DNA from: an uncultured Bacteroidales bacterium
GTDB taxonomy: Bacteria > Bacteroidota > Bacteroidia > Bacteroidales > UBA932
Reading direction: 5' to 3'
Length of the DNA stretch: 6,932 nt
Assembly: GCA_927798505.1 (NCBI GenBank)
Contig: CAKMNE010000077.1
Coordinates: 1 to 6,932, forward strand
A model generated the notes under the pieces. It ran no database searches and was not told the origin of the DNA. It worked only from the letters and a program-made list of their open reading frames with translations. Made by a program: the position numbers and the translations under genes. This document shows positions 1 through 6,931 of this stretch, in pieces (the first letter of the stretch is position 1; each line of letters starts with the position of its first letter).

Positions 1-1725
1 ACCGAATCCAGAAAACTGTTGGTGCTGAGTCTCCTTGTGGGACTCTGCACTGGTTTTGTAGCTGTTCTCCTTCAGGAGGGAATACATCTTATCAAGGGTT
101 TGGTAAACCCTCTGCTTGAGCGCAACTATGCTTGGAGCATTATTCTCCCGGGCATAGGAATGGCTCTTTCAGCCCTGTTGCTGCGCTTCGTCATCAAGGA
201 CAACATTGGCCACGGGGTGACCAAGGTGCTGGTAGCCATATCCAGCAACGATTCGCGCATCAAGCCTCACAACACCTGGTCCTCGGTGCTCACATCCATG
301 CTGACCATAGGCTTCGGCGGTTCCGTGGGAGCAGAGGCGCCTATAGTGTACACGGGAGCAGCCATAGGCTCCAATATTGGCCAGGCGGCAAAGCTTTCTT
401 ACCGCAATGTCACCATACTCGTAGGCTGCGGGGCCGCAGGCGCGGTTGCGGGCATATTCAAGGCCCCTCTTGCAGGCCTGCTCTTCACTATGGAGATACT
501 GCTCTTCAATATCTCCCTCGCCTCAATGATGCCGCTGCTCGTATCCACGGTATCGGCAACGGTGGTGGCCTATCTTTTCCAGGGCGTAGGCACTTCCTTC
601 ACTTGCAATCTCGAGCCGTTTGCGCTCCACAACATACCTTTCTACCTCGCGCTCGGAGTGGTCTGCGGTCTTATGTCATTGTATTTTACAAGGACCACGC
701 TCAAATTGGAGGATGTCTTCTCGAAAATGAAGAAACCCTGGCTCAAATGGATAATCTGTGCGCTGGGAGTAGGTCTGCTGGTTTATCTTTTCCCTCCGCT
801 TTACGGTGAGGGATATGCCGACGTGGCCTCGCTGCTGGTGGGCGCAGTCGGTGAGATGAGTTCTTCGCCTCTTGCCTTTGCAATGGGGACGCCGCTGGGT
901 CTGATTCTGGTTTTCGTGGCAATTATGTTCCTCAAGGTCCTTTCCATGACACTTACCAATGCCGGAGGCGGTGTGGGAGGTACCTTCGGACCTACGCTGT
1001 TCGTCGGCGCCATAGTGGGCTTTGTGGTGGTGCGTTTCATAAACGCCAGTTTCCGCGGAGTGCTGTGGACCCTGCCTGAGCAGAACTTCGTGCTCGTGGG
1101 CATGGCGGCCCTGATGGCGGGAGTTATGCAGGCCCCGATGACCTCCATCTTCCTCATCGCCGAGATGACAGGAGGTTATGATTTGCTGTTGCCGCTGATT
1201 GCGGCCTCCACCGTATCGTTTGGCGTAACCAGGATTTGGGAGCGCTATTCCATTTATACAAAGCGCATTGCGCAGAGCGGCGAACTGCTTACCCACGACT
1301 CCGACCAGGCCGTTCTCACCCTGCTGAAGACATCCGAACTGGTAAGGGACAAATATCCGCGGCTGGACCTCGATGCCTCTTTGGGCGAAATCATGTCAAT
1401 AGTTTCTGAAAGCACCGTGGCAGTTTTCCCTGTTGTGGGCAAGGATGGGGTTTTCCAGGGTCTGGTTGAAATGGACGACCTGCGCAAACATCTGTTTGAC
1501 GAGCAAGCCTATCAGAAACTGCATGTCTATAATCTGATGAAGCAGCCTCAGGCCATTGTCTTCAAGAATGAAAAGATGTCCTCGGTAATGGACAAGTTTG
1601 AAAAGACCGAGGCCTGGCGTCTGCCCGTACTGGACGAGCAACACCACTACCTTGGGTTCATATCCAAATCGCGTATTCTCAGCGCTTACCGTGAGGAACT
1701 GAAGGAGATATCAGATCGAGACTGA
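1..1725 (+). CDS. CLC-family chloride channel/transporter with tandem CBS domains (5' end outside window)
   Basis: Integral membrane protein of the CLC family, which moves Cl- or related anions as a channel or a H+-coupled exchanger. The frame is open from base 1, and the first in-frame start-like codon (TTG, base 19) already lies in the first hydrophobic helix, so the true start is probably upstream. Counting that TTG as residue 1, the membrane part covers about 1-415. The family signatures are G-H-G-V (64-67, usually GSGIP), G-A-E-A-P (104-108, usually GREGP) with gating Glu106, A-P-L-A-G (149-153) followed by Glu159-Ile160, and G-G-T-F-G-P (320-325). Tyr413 fits the conserved anion-coordinating Tyr. 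Two CBS domains follow at about 435-492 and 500-562; in other proteins these bind adenine nucleotides and regulate activity. His65 replaces the usual pore Ser, and Ile160 replaces the inner proton Glu of E. coli ClcA. The family call is firm; transporter versus channel and the ion carried are open. The last 47 nt overlap the end of tex on the opposite strand. Confidence 0.93.
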   Translation, partial: TESRKLLVLSLLVGLCTGFVAVLLQEGIHLIKGLVNPLLERNYAWSIILPGIGMALSALLLRFVIKDNIGHGVTKVLVAISSNDSRIKPHNTWSSVLTSMLTIGFGGSVGAEAPIVYTGAAIGSNIGQAAKLSYRNVTILVGCGAAGAVAGIFKAPLAGLLFTMEILLFNISLASMMPLLVSTVSATVVAYLFQGVGTSFTCNLEPFALHNIPFYLALGVVCGLMSLYFTRTTLKLEDVFSKMKKPWLKWIICALGVGLLVYLFPPLYGEGYADVASLLVGAVGEMSSSPLAFAMGTPLGLILVFVAIMFLKVLSMTLTNAGGGVGGTFGPTLFVGAIVGFVVVRFINASFRGVLWTLPEQNFVLVGMAALMAGVMQAPMTSIFLIAEMTGGYDLLLPLIAASTVSFGVTRIWERYSIYTKRIAQSGELLTHDSDQAVLTLLKTSELVRDKYPRLDLDASLGEIMSIVSESTVAVFPVVGKDGVFQGLVEMDDLRKHLFDEQAYQKLHVYNLMKQPQAIVFKNEKMSSVMDKFEKTEAWRLPVLDEQHHYLGFISKSRILSAYREELKEISDRD

Positions 1726-3850
1726 TACGACCGCGCTCTTCATCAACTCCGCTCACCCTCACCTTTACCTGCTGATGCAGTTTCACCACCCTGGTGGGAT
1801 CGGTGCCGCGAGGCCCCATACGGGATATGTGCACAAGGCCGTTTTCATGCAGGCCTATGTCCACAAAGGCTCCGAAATTTGTGATATTGGTCACAATTCC
1901 AGGGAGCTCCATCCCTGTTTTCAGGTCTGAGATTTCGTGGATGTCTTCCGCAAAACTGAAGTTGCCCGCTTCCTCCCGCGGGTCCATCCCGGGCTTTGCC
2001 AGTTCCTTTATTATATCGTTTATGGTAGGCAGTCCCTTGTCCCCGTCCACATATTTTTCCGCCTTGATGCGGGAGCACAGGGCGGCATTGCCCACCAGCT
2101 CGGAAGTGCTTACGCCCAGGTCTCGGGCCATCCTGTCCACGATTGGATAGGATTCCGGGTGAACTGCGCTGCAGTCAAGCGGGTTCTCGCCGCCGCGGAT
2201 GCGCAGGAATCCCGCACACTGCTCGAAGGTTTTGGCTCCGAGCCTCGGTACTTTCAGAAGCTGGGCCCTGCTGCTGAATCCGCCCTCTTTGTTGCGGTAG
2301 GCAACTATGCTTTCCGCAAGGGCCGGACCTATCCCCGCTACATAGGCCAGCAGATAAGGCGATGCGGTGTTCAGGTTCACTCCCACGCTGTTTACGCAGG
2401 ATTCCACGGTGTTGTCCAGTTTCTCTTTGAGAAGAGCCTGGTCCACATCGTGCTGATATTGTCCCACTCCGAGGCTCTTCGGATCGATTTTCACCAATTC
2501 CGCGAGAGGGTCCATAAGACGCCTCCCTATGCTCACTGCTCCGCGCACCGTCACGTCCTCATCCGGCATCTCCTTGCGGGCAACCTCGGAGGCGCTGTAT
2601 ATGCTTGCCCCATCCTCGCTTACCGTCCAGACCTTGCAGCCTTCCGGCAGGGATATGCGCTTGAAGAACTCCACTGTCTCCCGGCTCGCCGTACCATTGC
2701 CTATTGCGACAGCCTGTATATGGTAGTTGTCAATCATCTTCTGCACTGCTCCAAGAGCCTTGATTTTCTCATTCTGAGGAGGGTGAGGGAATATGATTTC
2801 GTGGTGCAACAGCGCTCCGTGCTCATCCAGAACCGCGATTTTGCAGCCGTTGCGGAAGCCGGGGTCCACTGCCATTGTGCGTTTCTGTCCCACCGGGGCA
2901 CCGAGCAGAAGCTGGCGGAGGTTCTCTCCGAATACCCGTATGGATTCCATATCCGCCTTCTGCTTGGCCTCCTTGATTACCTCGTTGGTGATGGATGGGT
3001 TCAGAAGCCGCTCGAAGGCATCCTCGCTGGCCTTGCGCATTTCGCCGCTCAGCTCTGGTGAGGCGTAGCTTTGACCCGAGCCTGCCGCTTTGATCCAGCC
3101 GCGATAAACGGTATCTGCGCAGCGTTCGGGGTCGGAGTCAATGCTGATGGAAAGTATGCCTTCGCCTTCCGCTCTGAGCATTGCCAGCAGATTATGCGAC
3201 GGAATCCGGTCCAGCGGCATGCAGAAGTTGAAATAGCTGCGGTATTTGTCGGCATCCGGATTGCTCTTTGCCGCGCGGGTAAGTGACGAGGTGATTCTGC
3301 GTTTGCGATACACGCTGCGCAACTGCTCGCGAATCTCCGCTGTTTCGCTGAGTCGCTCCGCGATGATGTCGCGTGCTCCGTCCAGGGCCGCATCCACACT
3401 CTCTACCTTGCCTTTCACAAAAGCCTTGGCGCTCTCTCGAGGTGAACGGGTACGCATTCCCCACAGGGTGTCTGCCAGCGGCTCCAGCCCCAGTTCCTTT
3501 GCAATGAGTGCCCTGGTGCGTCGCTTTGGCCTGAATGGAAGGTAGATGTCTTCGAGTTCCGTAGCGTCGGTGCATTTCTCAATCTGGCGGCGCAGCCCGT
3601 CGGTCAGTGCTCCGGCCTGCTCGATTGTGGACAGAATGGTCTGTTTGCGCTTTTCCATTTCGGTAAACACATCCAGCCAGTGTTTGACCTCCGCCACTGT
3701 CGAATCGTCCATCCCGCCTGTCTTCTCCTTGCGGTATCGGCTGATGAAAGGAATGGTAGAGCCCTCCTCAAACATCAGGGCGCAGTTCTCGACCTGCCAG
3801 GGCTTGCACTCGAGACGGGTAGCTATTTCGTTGATATAGAGTTGCTTCAT
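1679..3850 (-). CDS. tex: Tex, S1-domain RNA-binding transcription accessory protein
   Basis: Cytoplasmic nucleic-acid-binding protein of the Tex family, linked in other bacteria to transcription and RNA metabolism; its exact biochemical role is not settled. The 723 residues match the usual length (about 710-780). The domains are in standard order: an N-terminal helical Tex domain (about 1-190, with the F-I-S-R-Y-R-K-E stretch at 35-42), a central helical region, and a YqgF/RuvC-like fold (about 323-450) with D-P-G-F-R-N-G at 329-335 and I-G-N-G-T-A-S-R-E at 383-391. Then come helix-hairpin-helix repeats (about 488-550, with G-I-G-P-A at 506-510) and a C-terminal S1 domain (about 645-714, with T-N-F-G-A-F-V-D at 657-664). 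The ATG lies 3 nt after the stop of the glycosyltransferase gene. An AGGAA (minus strand, 3861-3865) 10 nt before the ATG sits inside that gene, so co-transcription and probably translational coupling are expected. The last 15 or so codons overlap the clc gene end. No frameshift or missing domain is seen. Confidence 0.96.
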   Translation of the reverse strand: MKQLYINEIATRLECKPWQVENCALMFEEGSTIPFISRYRKEKTGGMDDSTVAEVKHWLDVFTEMEKRKQTILSTIEQAGALTDGLRRQIEKCTDATELEDIYLPFRPKRRTRALIAKELGLEPLADTLWGMRTRSPRESAKAFVKGKVESVDAALDGARDIIAERLSETAEIREQLRSVYRKRRITSSLTRAAKSNPDADKYRSYFNFCMPLDRIPSHNLLAMLRAEGEGILSISIDSDPERCADTVYRGWIKAAGSGQSYASPELSGEMRKASEDAFERLLNPSITNEVIKEAKQKADMESIRVFGENLRQLLLGAPVGQKRTMAVDPGFRNGCKIAVLDEHGALLHHEIIFPHPPQNEKIKALGAVQKMIDNYHIQAVAIGNGTASRETVEFFKRISLPEGCKVWTVSEDGASIYSASEVARKEMPDEDVTVRGAVSIGRRLMDPLAELVKIDPKSLGVGQYQHDVDQALLKEKLDNTVESCVNSVGVNLNTASPYLLAYVAGIGPALAESIVAYRNKEGGFSSRAQLLKVPRLGAKTFEQCAGFLRIRGGENPLDCSAVHPESYPIVDRMARDLGVSTSELVGNAALCSRIKAEKYVDGDKGLPTINDIIKELAKPGMDPREEAGNFSFAEDIHEISDLKTGMELPGIVTNITNFGAFVDIGLHENGLVHISRMGPRGTDPTRVVKLHQQVKVRVSGVDEERGRISLDLISPSVPHGKR

Positions 3851-3853
3851 AAG

Positions 3854-4606
3854 TTAGAATTTCCTGAACCGCAGACCAATGACTCCCCAAAATGCCTCTC
3901 CGAAAATGGAGCCGGACATCTTCGAAGTGCCGGCTTTGCGGTTGACGAAGATTACCGGAACTTCCTTTACGCGGAATCCCTTCATCTTCGCGGTGTATTT
4001 CATCTCGATCTGGAAGCCGTAGCCCTTCATCTTCACTGCATCCAGGTCAATTGCGCGCAGCACCTTTGCGGACCAGCAAACGAAACCTGCGGTGCTGTCC
4101 ATTATGCCTGTATGCAGGATTGTACGGGTATAAACTGATGCGTAGTAGGACATTATTATGCGTCCTATAGGCCAGTTCACCACGCTCACTCCGTCGGCAT
4201 AACGGGAGCCGATTGCCACATCCGCACCTTCTATTTCGCAGCAAGCAGACAGGCGCGGCAGGTCATTGGGATCGTGTGAGAAATCCGCATCCATTTCTGT
4301 GACATAGTCGTAGCCGTGCTCCAGAGCCCATTTGAAGCCTGTAATATAGGCGGTTCCAAGCCCTAGCTTGCCGCTTCTGCAGATGAGAAAGAGCCTGTCA
4401 GGGAAGTCCTTCTGGAGTTTCTGCACTTGTACGGCGGTACCATCCGGTGAACCGTCATCGATTACCAGTATGTGGTAGCCCTGCTCCAGGGCAAATACGG
4501 CCCGGATGATTGCCTCTATGTTTTCGATTTCGTTGTATGTAGGAATAATCACCAGCCGCTTCGGAGCGGTCGGGCTTGCAGTATTTGTTGCTTTAGCTGT
4601 GTCCAT
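3854..4606 (-). CDS. DPM1-type family-2 glycosyltransferase (probable polyprenyl-phosphate mannose/sugar synthase)
   Basis: GT-A fold glycosyltransferase of the dolichol/polyprenol-phosphate mannose synthase group. It is expected to move a sugar from a nucleotide donor (GDP-mannose in the best-known members) to polyprenyl phosphate on the inner face of the cytoplasmic membrane. The 250-residue protein shows V-I-I-P-T-Y-N-E (19-26), D-D-G-S-P-D-G-T (50-57), the metal-binding D-A-D (106-108), G-S-R-Y (133-136) and the C-terminal N-R-x-x-G-x-S-K-M-S segment (222-231), all typical of DPM1. I see no C-terminal membrane domain, so it resembles the soluble or peripheral DPM1 form. The sugar is inferred from the family; a glucosyl or other polyprenyl-phosphate product is possible. 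The chosen ATG gives a low-complexity leader of about 16 residues (Ala/Thr/Pro-rich) before the fold; no other ATG lies between it and the first motif. It heads an operon with tex (3-nt gap) and is divergent from rfbC. A -7 promoter element ends only 4 nt before the ATG. Confidence 0.93.
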   Translation of the reverse strand: MDTAKATNTASPTAPKRLVIIPTYNEIENIEAIIRAVFALEQGYHILVIDDGSPDGTAVQVQKLQKDFPDRLFLICRSGKLGLGTAYITGFKWALEHGYDYVTEMDADFSHDPNDLPRLSACCEIEGADVAIGSRYADGVSVVNWPIGRIIMSYYASVYTRTILHTGIMDSTAGFVCWSAKVLRAIDLDAVKMKGYGFQIEMKYTAKMKGFRVKEVPVIFVNRKAGTSKMSGSIFGEAFWGVIGLRFRKF

Positions 4607-4610
4607 AGCA

Positions 4611-4643
4611 CAAATTTAGCAAATATTATTGCAACTCCTAAAC
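4611..4643 (-). promoter_or_regulatory. Candidate Bacteroidota-type promoter for glycosyltransferase-tex operon
   Basis: On the minus strand, TAAATTTG (4618 down to 4611) matches the Bacteroides -7 consensus TAnnTTTG exactly. A GTTTA (4643 to 4639) lies 20 bp upstream, the right spacing for the -33 TTTG element but with one mismatch in the TTTG core. If it is used, transcription would begin at or within a few bases of the ATG at 4606, so the mRNA would be nearly leaderless. A second, imperfect -7-like run (AATATTTG, 4629 to 4622) would give a slightly longer leader. The assignment rests on consensus matching only. Confidence 0.5.
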
Positions 4644-4686
4644 AGCTCCGACATTTGAAAGAGGATGGTAATTCACAGGAAATTAT

Positions 4687-4694
4687 TATATTTG
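4687..4694 (+). promoter_or_regulatory. Candidate -7 promoter element for rfbCB
   Basis: TATATTTG matches the Bacteroides -7 consensus TAnnTTTG exactly and lies 21 nt before the rfbC ATG. Transcription would begin near 4699-4701, giving a leader of about 16 nt. The -33 element is not clear: TTTG at 4654-4657 is 29 bp upstream, too far for the usual spacing of about 20, and nothing good sits at the ideal position. The leader is A/T-rich, with no Shine-Dalgarno sequence seen, which is common in this phylum. Confidence 0.5.
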
Positions 4695-4715
4695 AAGTTG
4701 ATAGTTTAAGTAATA

Positions 4716-5291
4716 ATGAGGATTCTTAAGACAGACATAGAGGATGTGCTGATTCTCGAAGCCGATGTTCACGGGGATGAGCGCGGCTATTTTATCGAGT
4801 CATTTTCGCAGAGGGATTTCGACAGGGAAGTATCGTTCCCCCGCTACGGTCATTCCATCGTCTTTGTCCAGGATAATGAGAGCAAGTCCTGCAAGGGCGT
4901 GCTCAGGGGGCTGCATTTCCAGAGACCTCCGTATGCGCAAGCCAAGATAGTTGCCTGTGTGCAGGGGAGAATTATGGATTATGCAGTGGATATGAGAGTC
5001 GGTTCCCCGAGCTACGGAAAGCATGTCTGCGCCGAACTGTCGGAAGACAATCACCGTCAGCTCTTTATTCCCAAGGGCTTTGCCCACGGCTATCTGACCT
5101 TGAGCGATACGGCGCTGTTCCGGTACAAATGCGATGAGTTCTATCACCCTGAGTCCGAGGGAGGCATAGACATTCTCGATCCCGCGCTTGAATTGCAGCT
5201 TCCTGACATTCAATACATTATGTCGCCCAAAGATAAGAATTGGGGCAGATTGGCCGATTCCGGCATCGTATTTACCTATCCAGAGAGATAA
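4716..5291 (+). CDS. rfbC: dTDP-4-dehydrorhamnose 3,5-epimerase
   Basis: RmlC/RfbC cupin enzyme that epimerises C3 and C5 of dTDP-4-dehydro-6-deoxy-D-glucose to give dTDP-4-dehydro-L-rhamnose, the third step of cytoplasmic dTDP-L-rhamnose synthesis. At 191 residues it has the usual family length. The sequence shows D-E-R-G-Y-F-x-E (21-28), R-G-L-H-F-Q (64-69) with the expected catalytic base His67, Q-A-K-I-V (75-79) with substrate-contacting Lys77, P-K-G-F-A-H-G (119-125), the F-x-Y-K-C stretch (135-139), and S-P-K-D (170-173), whose Asp173 fits the Asp partner of the catalytic dyad. All key residues are present, so it should be active. The ATG follows an A/T-rich leader without an obvious ribosome binding site, and the N-terminus aligns with the family start. 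rfbB follows after 6 nt, so the two are almost certainly co-transcribed. rfbA and rfbD are not adjacent. Confidence 0.96.
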   Translation: MRILKTDIEDVLILEADVHGDERGYFIESFSQRDFDREVSFPRYGHSIVFVQDNESKSCKGVLRGLHFQRPPYAQAKIVACVQGRIMDYAVDMRVGSPSYGKHVCAELSEDNHRQLFIPKGFAHGYLTLSDTALFRYKCDEFYHPESEGGIDILDPALELQLPDIQYIMSPKDKNWGRLADSGIVFTYPER

Positions 5292-5297
5292 GCCATT

Positions 5298-6395
5298 ATG
5301 TCCAAACGCAATATACTGGTCACCGGAGGAGCCGGGTTTATAGGCGGTCATGTGGTCCGTCTGCTGACAGCCAAGTATCCGCAGTACCATATCATCAATC
5401 TTGACAAACTTACCTACGCCGGTAGGCGCGAGAACCTTTCCGATCTGGAGGGCCTTCCGAACTACAGCTTCGTGCAGATGGATATCTGCGATTACGAAGG
5501 CCTCAAAGCGCTGATAGCCGAGCGCCGCGTAGACGGAATTATCCACCTTGCCGCCGAGTCGCACGTAGACCGTTCCATAGCTGACCCTTTCACCTTCGCA
5601 CGCACCAATGTCCTCGGTACACTGGCCTTGCTGCAGGCCGCCAGGGATTTCTGGCAGCCCCTCGGATGGGAGGTGGACGGCATCCCTTGCCGCTTCTACC
5701 ATATTTCTACGGATGAGGTCTATGGGGCGCTGGCAATGGACCGCCCGGATGGTGTCGAGCCGCCTTTCACCACCGGCGCCAGTTCGAGTGCGCATCATCT
5801 TGCCTATGGGACAGAGTTCTTCCGCGAGACCACGGCCTACAACCCGCATAGCCCGTACAGCGCTTCGAAGGCTTCGTCGGACCACTTCGTAAGGGCCTAC
5901 CACGACACCTACGGTATGCCGACGATAGTTACCAACTGTTCGAACAACTATGGGCCATACCAGTATCCGGAGAAGCTTATTCCTCTCTTTATCAGCAATA
6001 TAATCAAGCGCAAGCCTCTGCCTGTCTATGGAAGGGGAGAGAATGTTCGTGACTGGCTCTATGTTGAGGACCACGCCCGGGCAATAGACCTGATATTTCA
6101 CGCAGGGGCAGTTGCCGGCACTTACAACATAGGCGGTTGCAATGAGTGGAAGAATATTGACGTGGTACGCCTTCTGGTTCGCGAGGTTGACAAACAACTC
6201 GGCCGGTCAGAAGACGAAGACATGAATCTGATCACATTCATCTCGGACCGGCCGGGTCATGATGTCCGTTACGCTATCGATTCTTCGAAACTGCGTGACG
6301 AACTTGGTTGGGAGCCTTCTCTTCAGTTTGAGGAAGGCATTGCCAGAACTGTGGCATGGTATCTTGCCCACAGAGACTGGCTGGAGAACTGCTAG
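5298..6395 (+). CDS. rfbB: dTDP-glucose 4,6-dehydratase
   Basis: RmlB/RfbB, an NAD+-dependent extended short-chain dehydrogenase that converts dTDP-D-glucose to dTDP-4-dehydro-6-deoxy-D-glucose, the step before RfbC. The 365-residue protein has the dinucleotide-binding T-G-G-A-G-F-I-G (9-16), [10 protein letters not shown] (84-93), catalytic Thr138-Asp139-Glu140, Y-S-A-S-K (187-191) with active Tyr187 and Lys191, N-N-Y-G-P-Y-Q (216-222) and R-D-W-L-Y-V-E-D-H (251-259). Between V-Y-G (141-143) and E-T-T-A-Y (177-181) it has about 15 more residues than the E. coli enzyme as I recall it. This matches Bacteroides-type RfbB and supports the lineage call. The C-terminus ends at W-L-E-N-C and seems about a dozen residues shorter than Bacteroides homologs I remember. 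The TAG stop shares a CTAG with the stop of the rubrerythrin gene on the other strand. Second and last gene of the rfbCB unit. Confidence 0.97.
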   Translation: MSKRNILVTGGAGFIGGHVVRLLTAKYPQYHIINLDKLTYAGRRENLSDLEGLPNYSFVQMDICDYEGLKALIAERRVDGIIHLAAESHVDRSIADPFTFARTNVLGTLALLQAARDFWQPLGWEVDGIPCRFYHISTDEVYGALAMDRPDGVEPPFTTGASSSAHHLAYGTEFFRETTAYNPHSPYSASKASSDHFVRAYHDTYGMPTIVTNCSNNYGPYQYPEKLIPLFISNIIKRKPLPVYGRGENVRDWLYVEDHARAIDLIFHAGAVAGTYNIGGCNEWKNIDVVRLLVREVDKQLGRSEDEDMNLITFISDRPGHDVRYAIDSSKLRDELGWEPSLQFEEGIARTVAWYLAHRDWLENC

Positions 6396-6931
6396 AAATT
6401 GTCGCAGTGAAGCTCGAAGTATGACTGAGGATGTGCGCAAGTAGGGCAAACCTCAGGAGCCTCGGTGCCGACTACGATGTGACCGCAGTTGCGGCATTCC
6501 CATACCTTGACTTCGCTCTTCTTGAACACTTCCTGAGTCTCGATATTCTTGAGAAGTGCGCGATAGCGCTCTTCATGACGCTTCTCGATAGCAGCTACGA
6601 GGCGGAATTTCTCTGCGAGTACGTGGAATCCCTCTTCGTCTGCGGTCTTTGCGAAACCGTCATACATATCAGTCCACTCATAATTTTCTCCGTTTGCAGC
6701 CTCAACGAGGTTGTGTGCGGTGTCGCTGATACCCTCAAGTTCCTTGAACCAGAGTTTTGCGTGCTCCTTCTCGTTGTCAGCGGTCTTGAGGAAAATCGCT
6801 GCAATCTGCTCGAAGCCTTCCTTCTTTGCTACTGATGCGAAATAGGTGTACTTGTTACGAGCCTGACTCTCACCGGCAAAAGCCGTTTCCAGATTCTTTT
6901 CGGTCTGGGTGCCTGCGTATTTGTTAGCCAT
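6392..6931 (-). CDS. rbr: Rubrerythrin (diiron peroxidase with C-terminal rubredoxin-like domain)
   Basis: Cytoplasmic non-haem iron protein of anaerobes that reduces hydrogen peroxide, with electrons passing from a reductase or rubredoxin through its FeS4 site to the diiron site. The 179-residue protein has the classic order: a four-helix ferritin-like domain (about 1-135), then a rubredoxin-like domain (about 140-175). Diiron ligands are visible as Glu21 (G-E-S-Q-A-R), Glu54 and His57 (N-E-K-E-H), the A-D-E-E-G-F segment (97-102), and Glu116 with His119 (E-K-R-H). The iron-binding cysteines are Cys146/Cys149 (C-R-N-C-G-H) and Cys162/Cys165 (C-P-T-C). The ATG is 1 base from the window edge, so the promoter and ribosome binding site cannot be seen; the start fits the common N-terminus of short rubrerythrins. 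It suggests an anaerobic or microaerophilic host. The gene converges on rfbB with a 4-nt overlap. Confidence 0.96.
   Translation of the reverse strand: MANKYAGTQTEKNLETAFAGESQARNKYTYFASVAKKEGFEQIAAIFLKTADNEKEHAKLWFKELEGISDTAHNLVEAANGENYEWTDMYDGFAKTADEEGFHVLAEKFRLVAAIEKRHEERYRALLKNIETQEVFKKSEVKVWECRNCGHIVVGTEAPEVCPTCAHPQSYFELHCDNF

Noticed and set aside
132..1296. Overlapping open frames on both strands within the clc gene (132-809 plus, 676-1296 minus, 801-1157 minus)
   Set aside because: All are shadows of a gene with clear CLC motifs, and their translations are low in hydrophobic structure and have no motif.
1709..1727. Inverted repeat TATCAG / CTGATA with a 7-nt loop over the clc stop codon, considered as a bidirectional terminator
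   Set aside because: The stem is only 6 bp, A/T-rich and without a T-run on either side, and the bases code for the end of Tex on the other strand, so chance is a sufficient explanation.
1937..3061. Open frame of 374 codons on the plus strand inside tex
   Set aside because: It is fully antisense to the conserved YqgF, HhH and S1 parts of Tex, and its translation (rich in His, Arg and Ala) has no family signature.
4654..4657. TTTG as the -33 element of the rfbC promoter
   Set aside because: The gap to the -7 match at 4687 is 29 bp, well over the usual spacing of about 20 bp.
4800..6197. Open frame of 465 codons on the minus strand, antisense to rfbC and rfbB
   Set aside because: It runs across two well-supported genes on the other strand, shows no recognisable domain or motif, and is explained by the codon bias of the real genes.
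6431..6835. Plus-strand open frame of 134 codons opposite rubrerythrin
   Set aside because: Rubrerythrin on the minus strand has all iron ligands and both Cys pairs, while the plus-strand frame has no start context or recognisable family.
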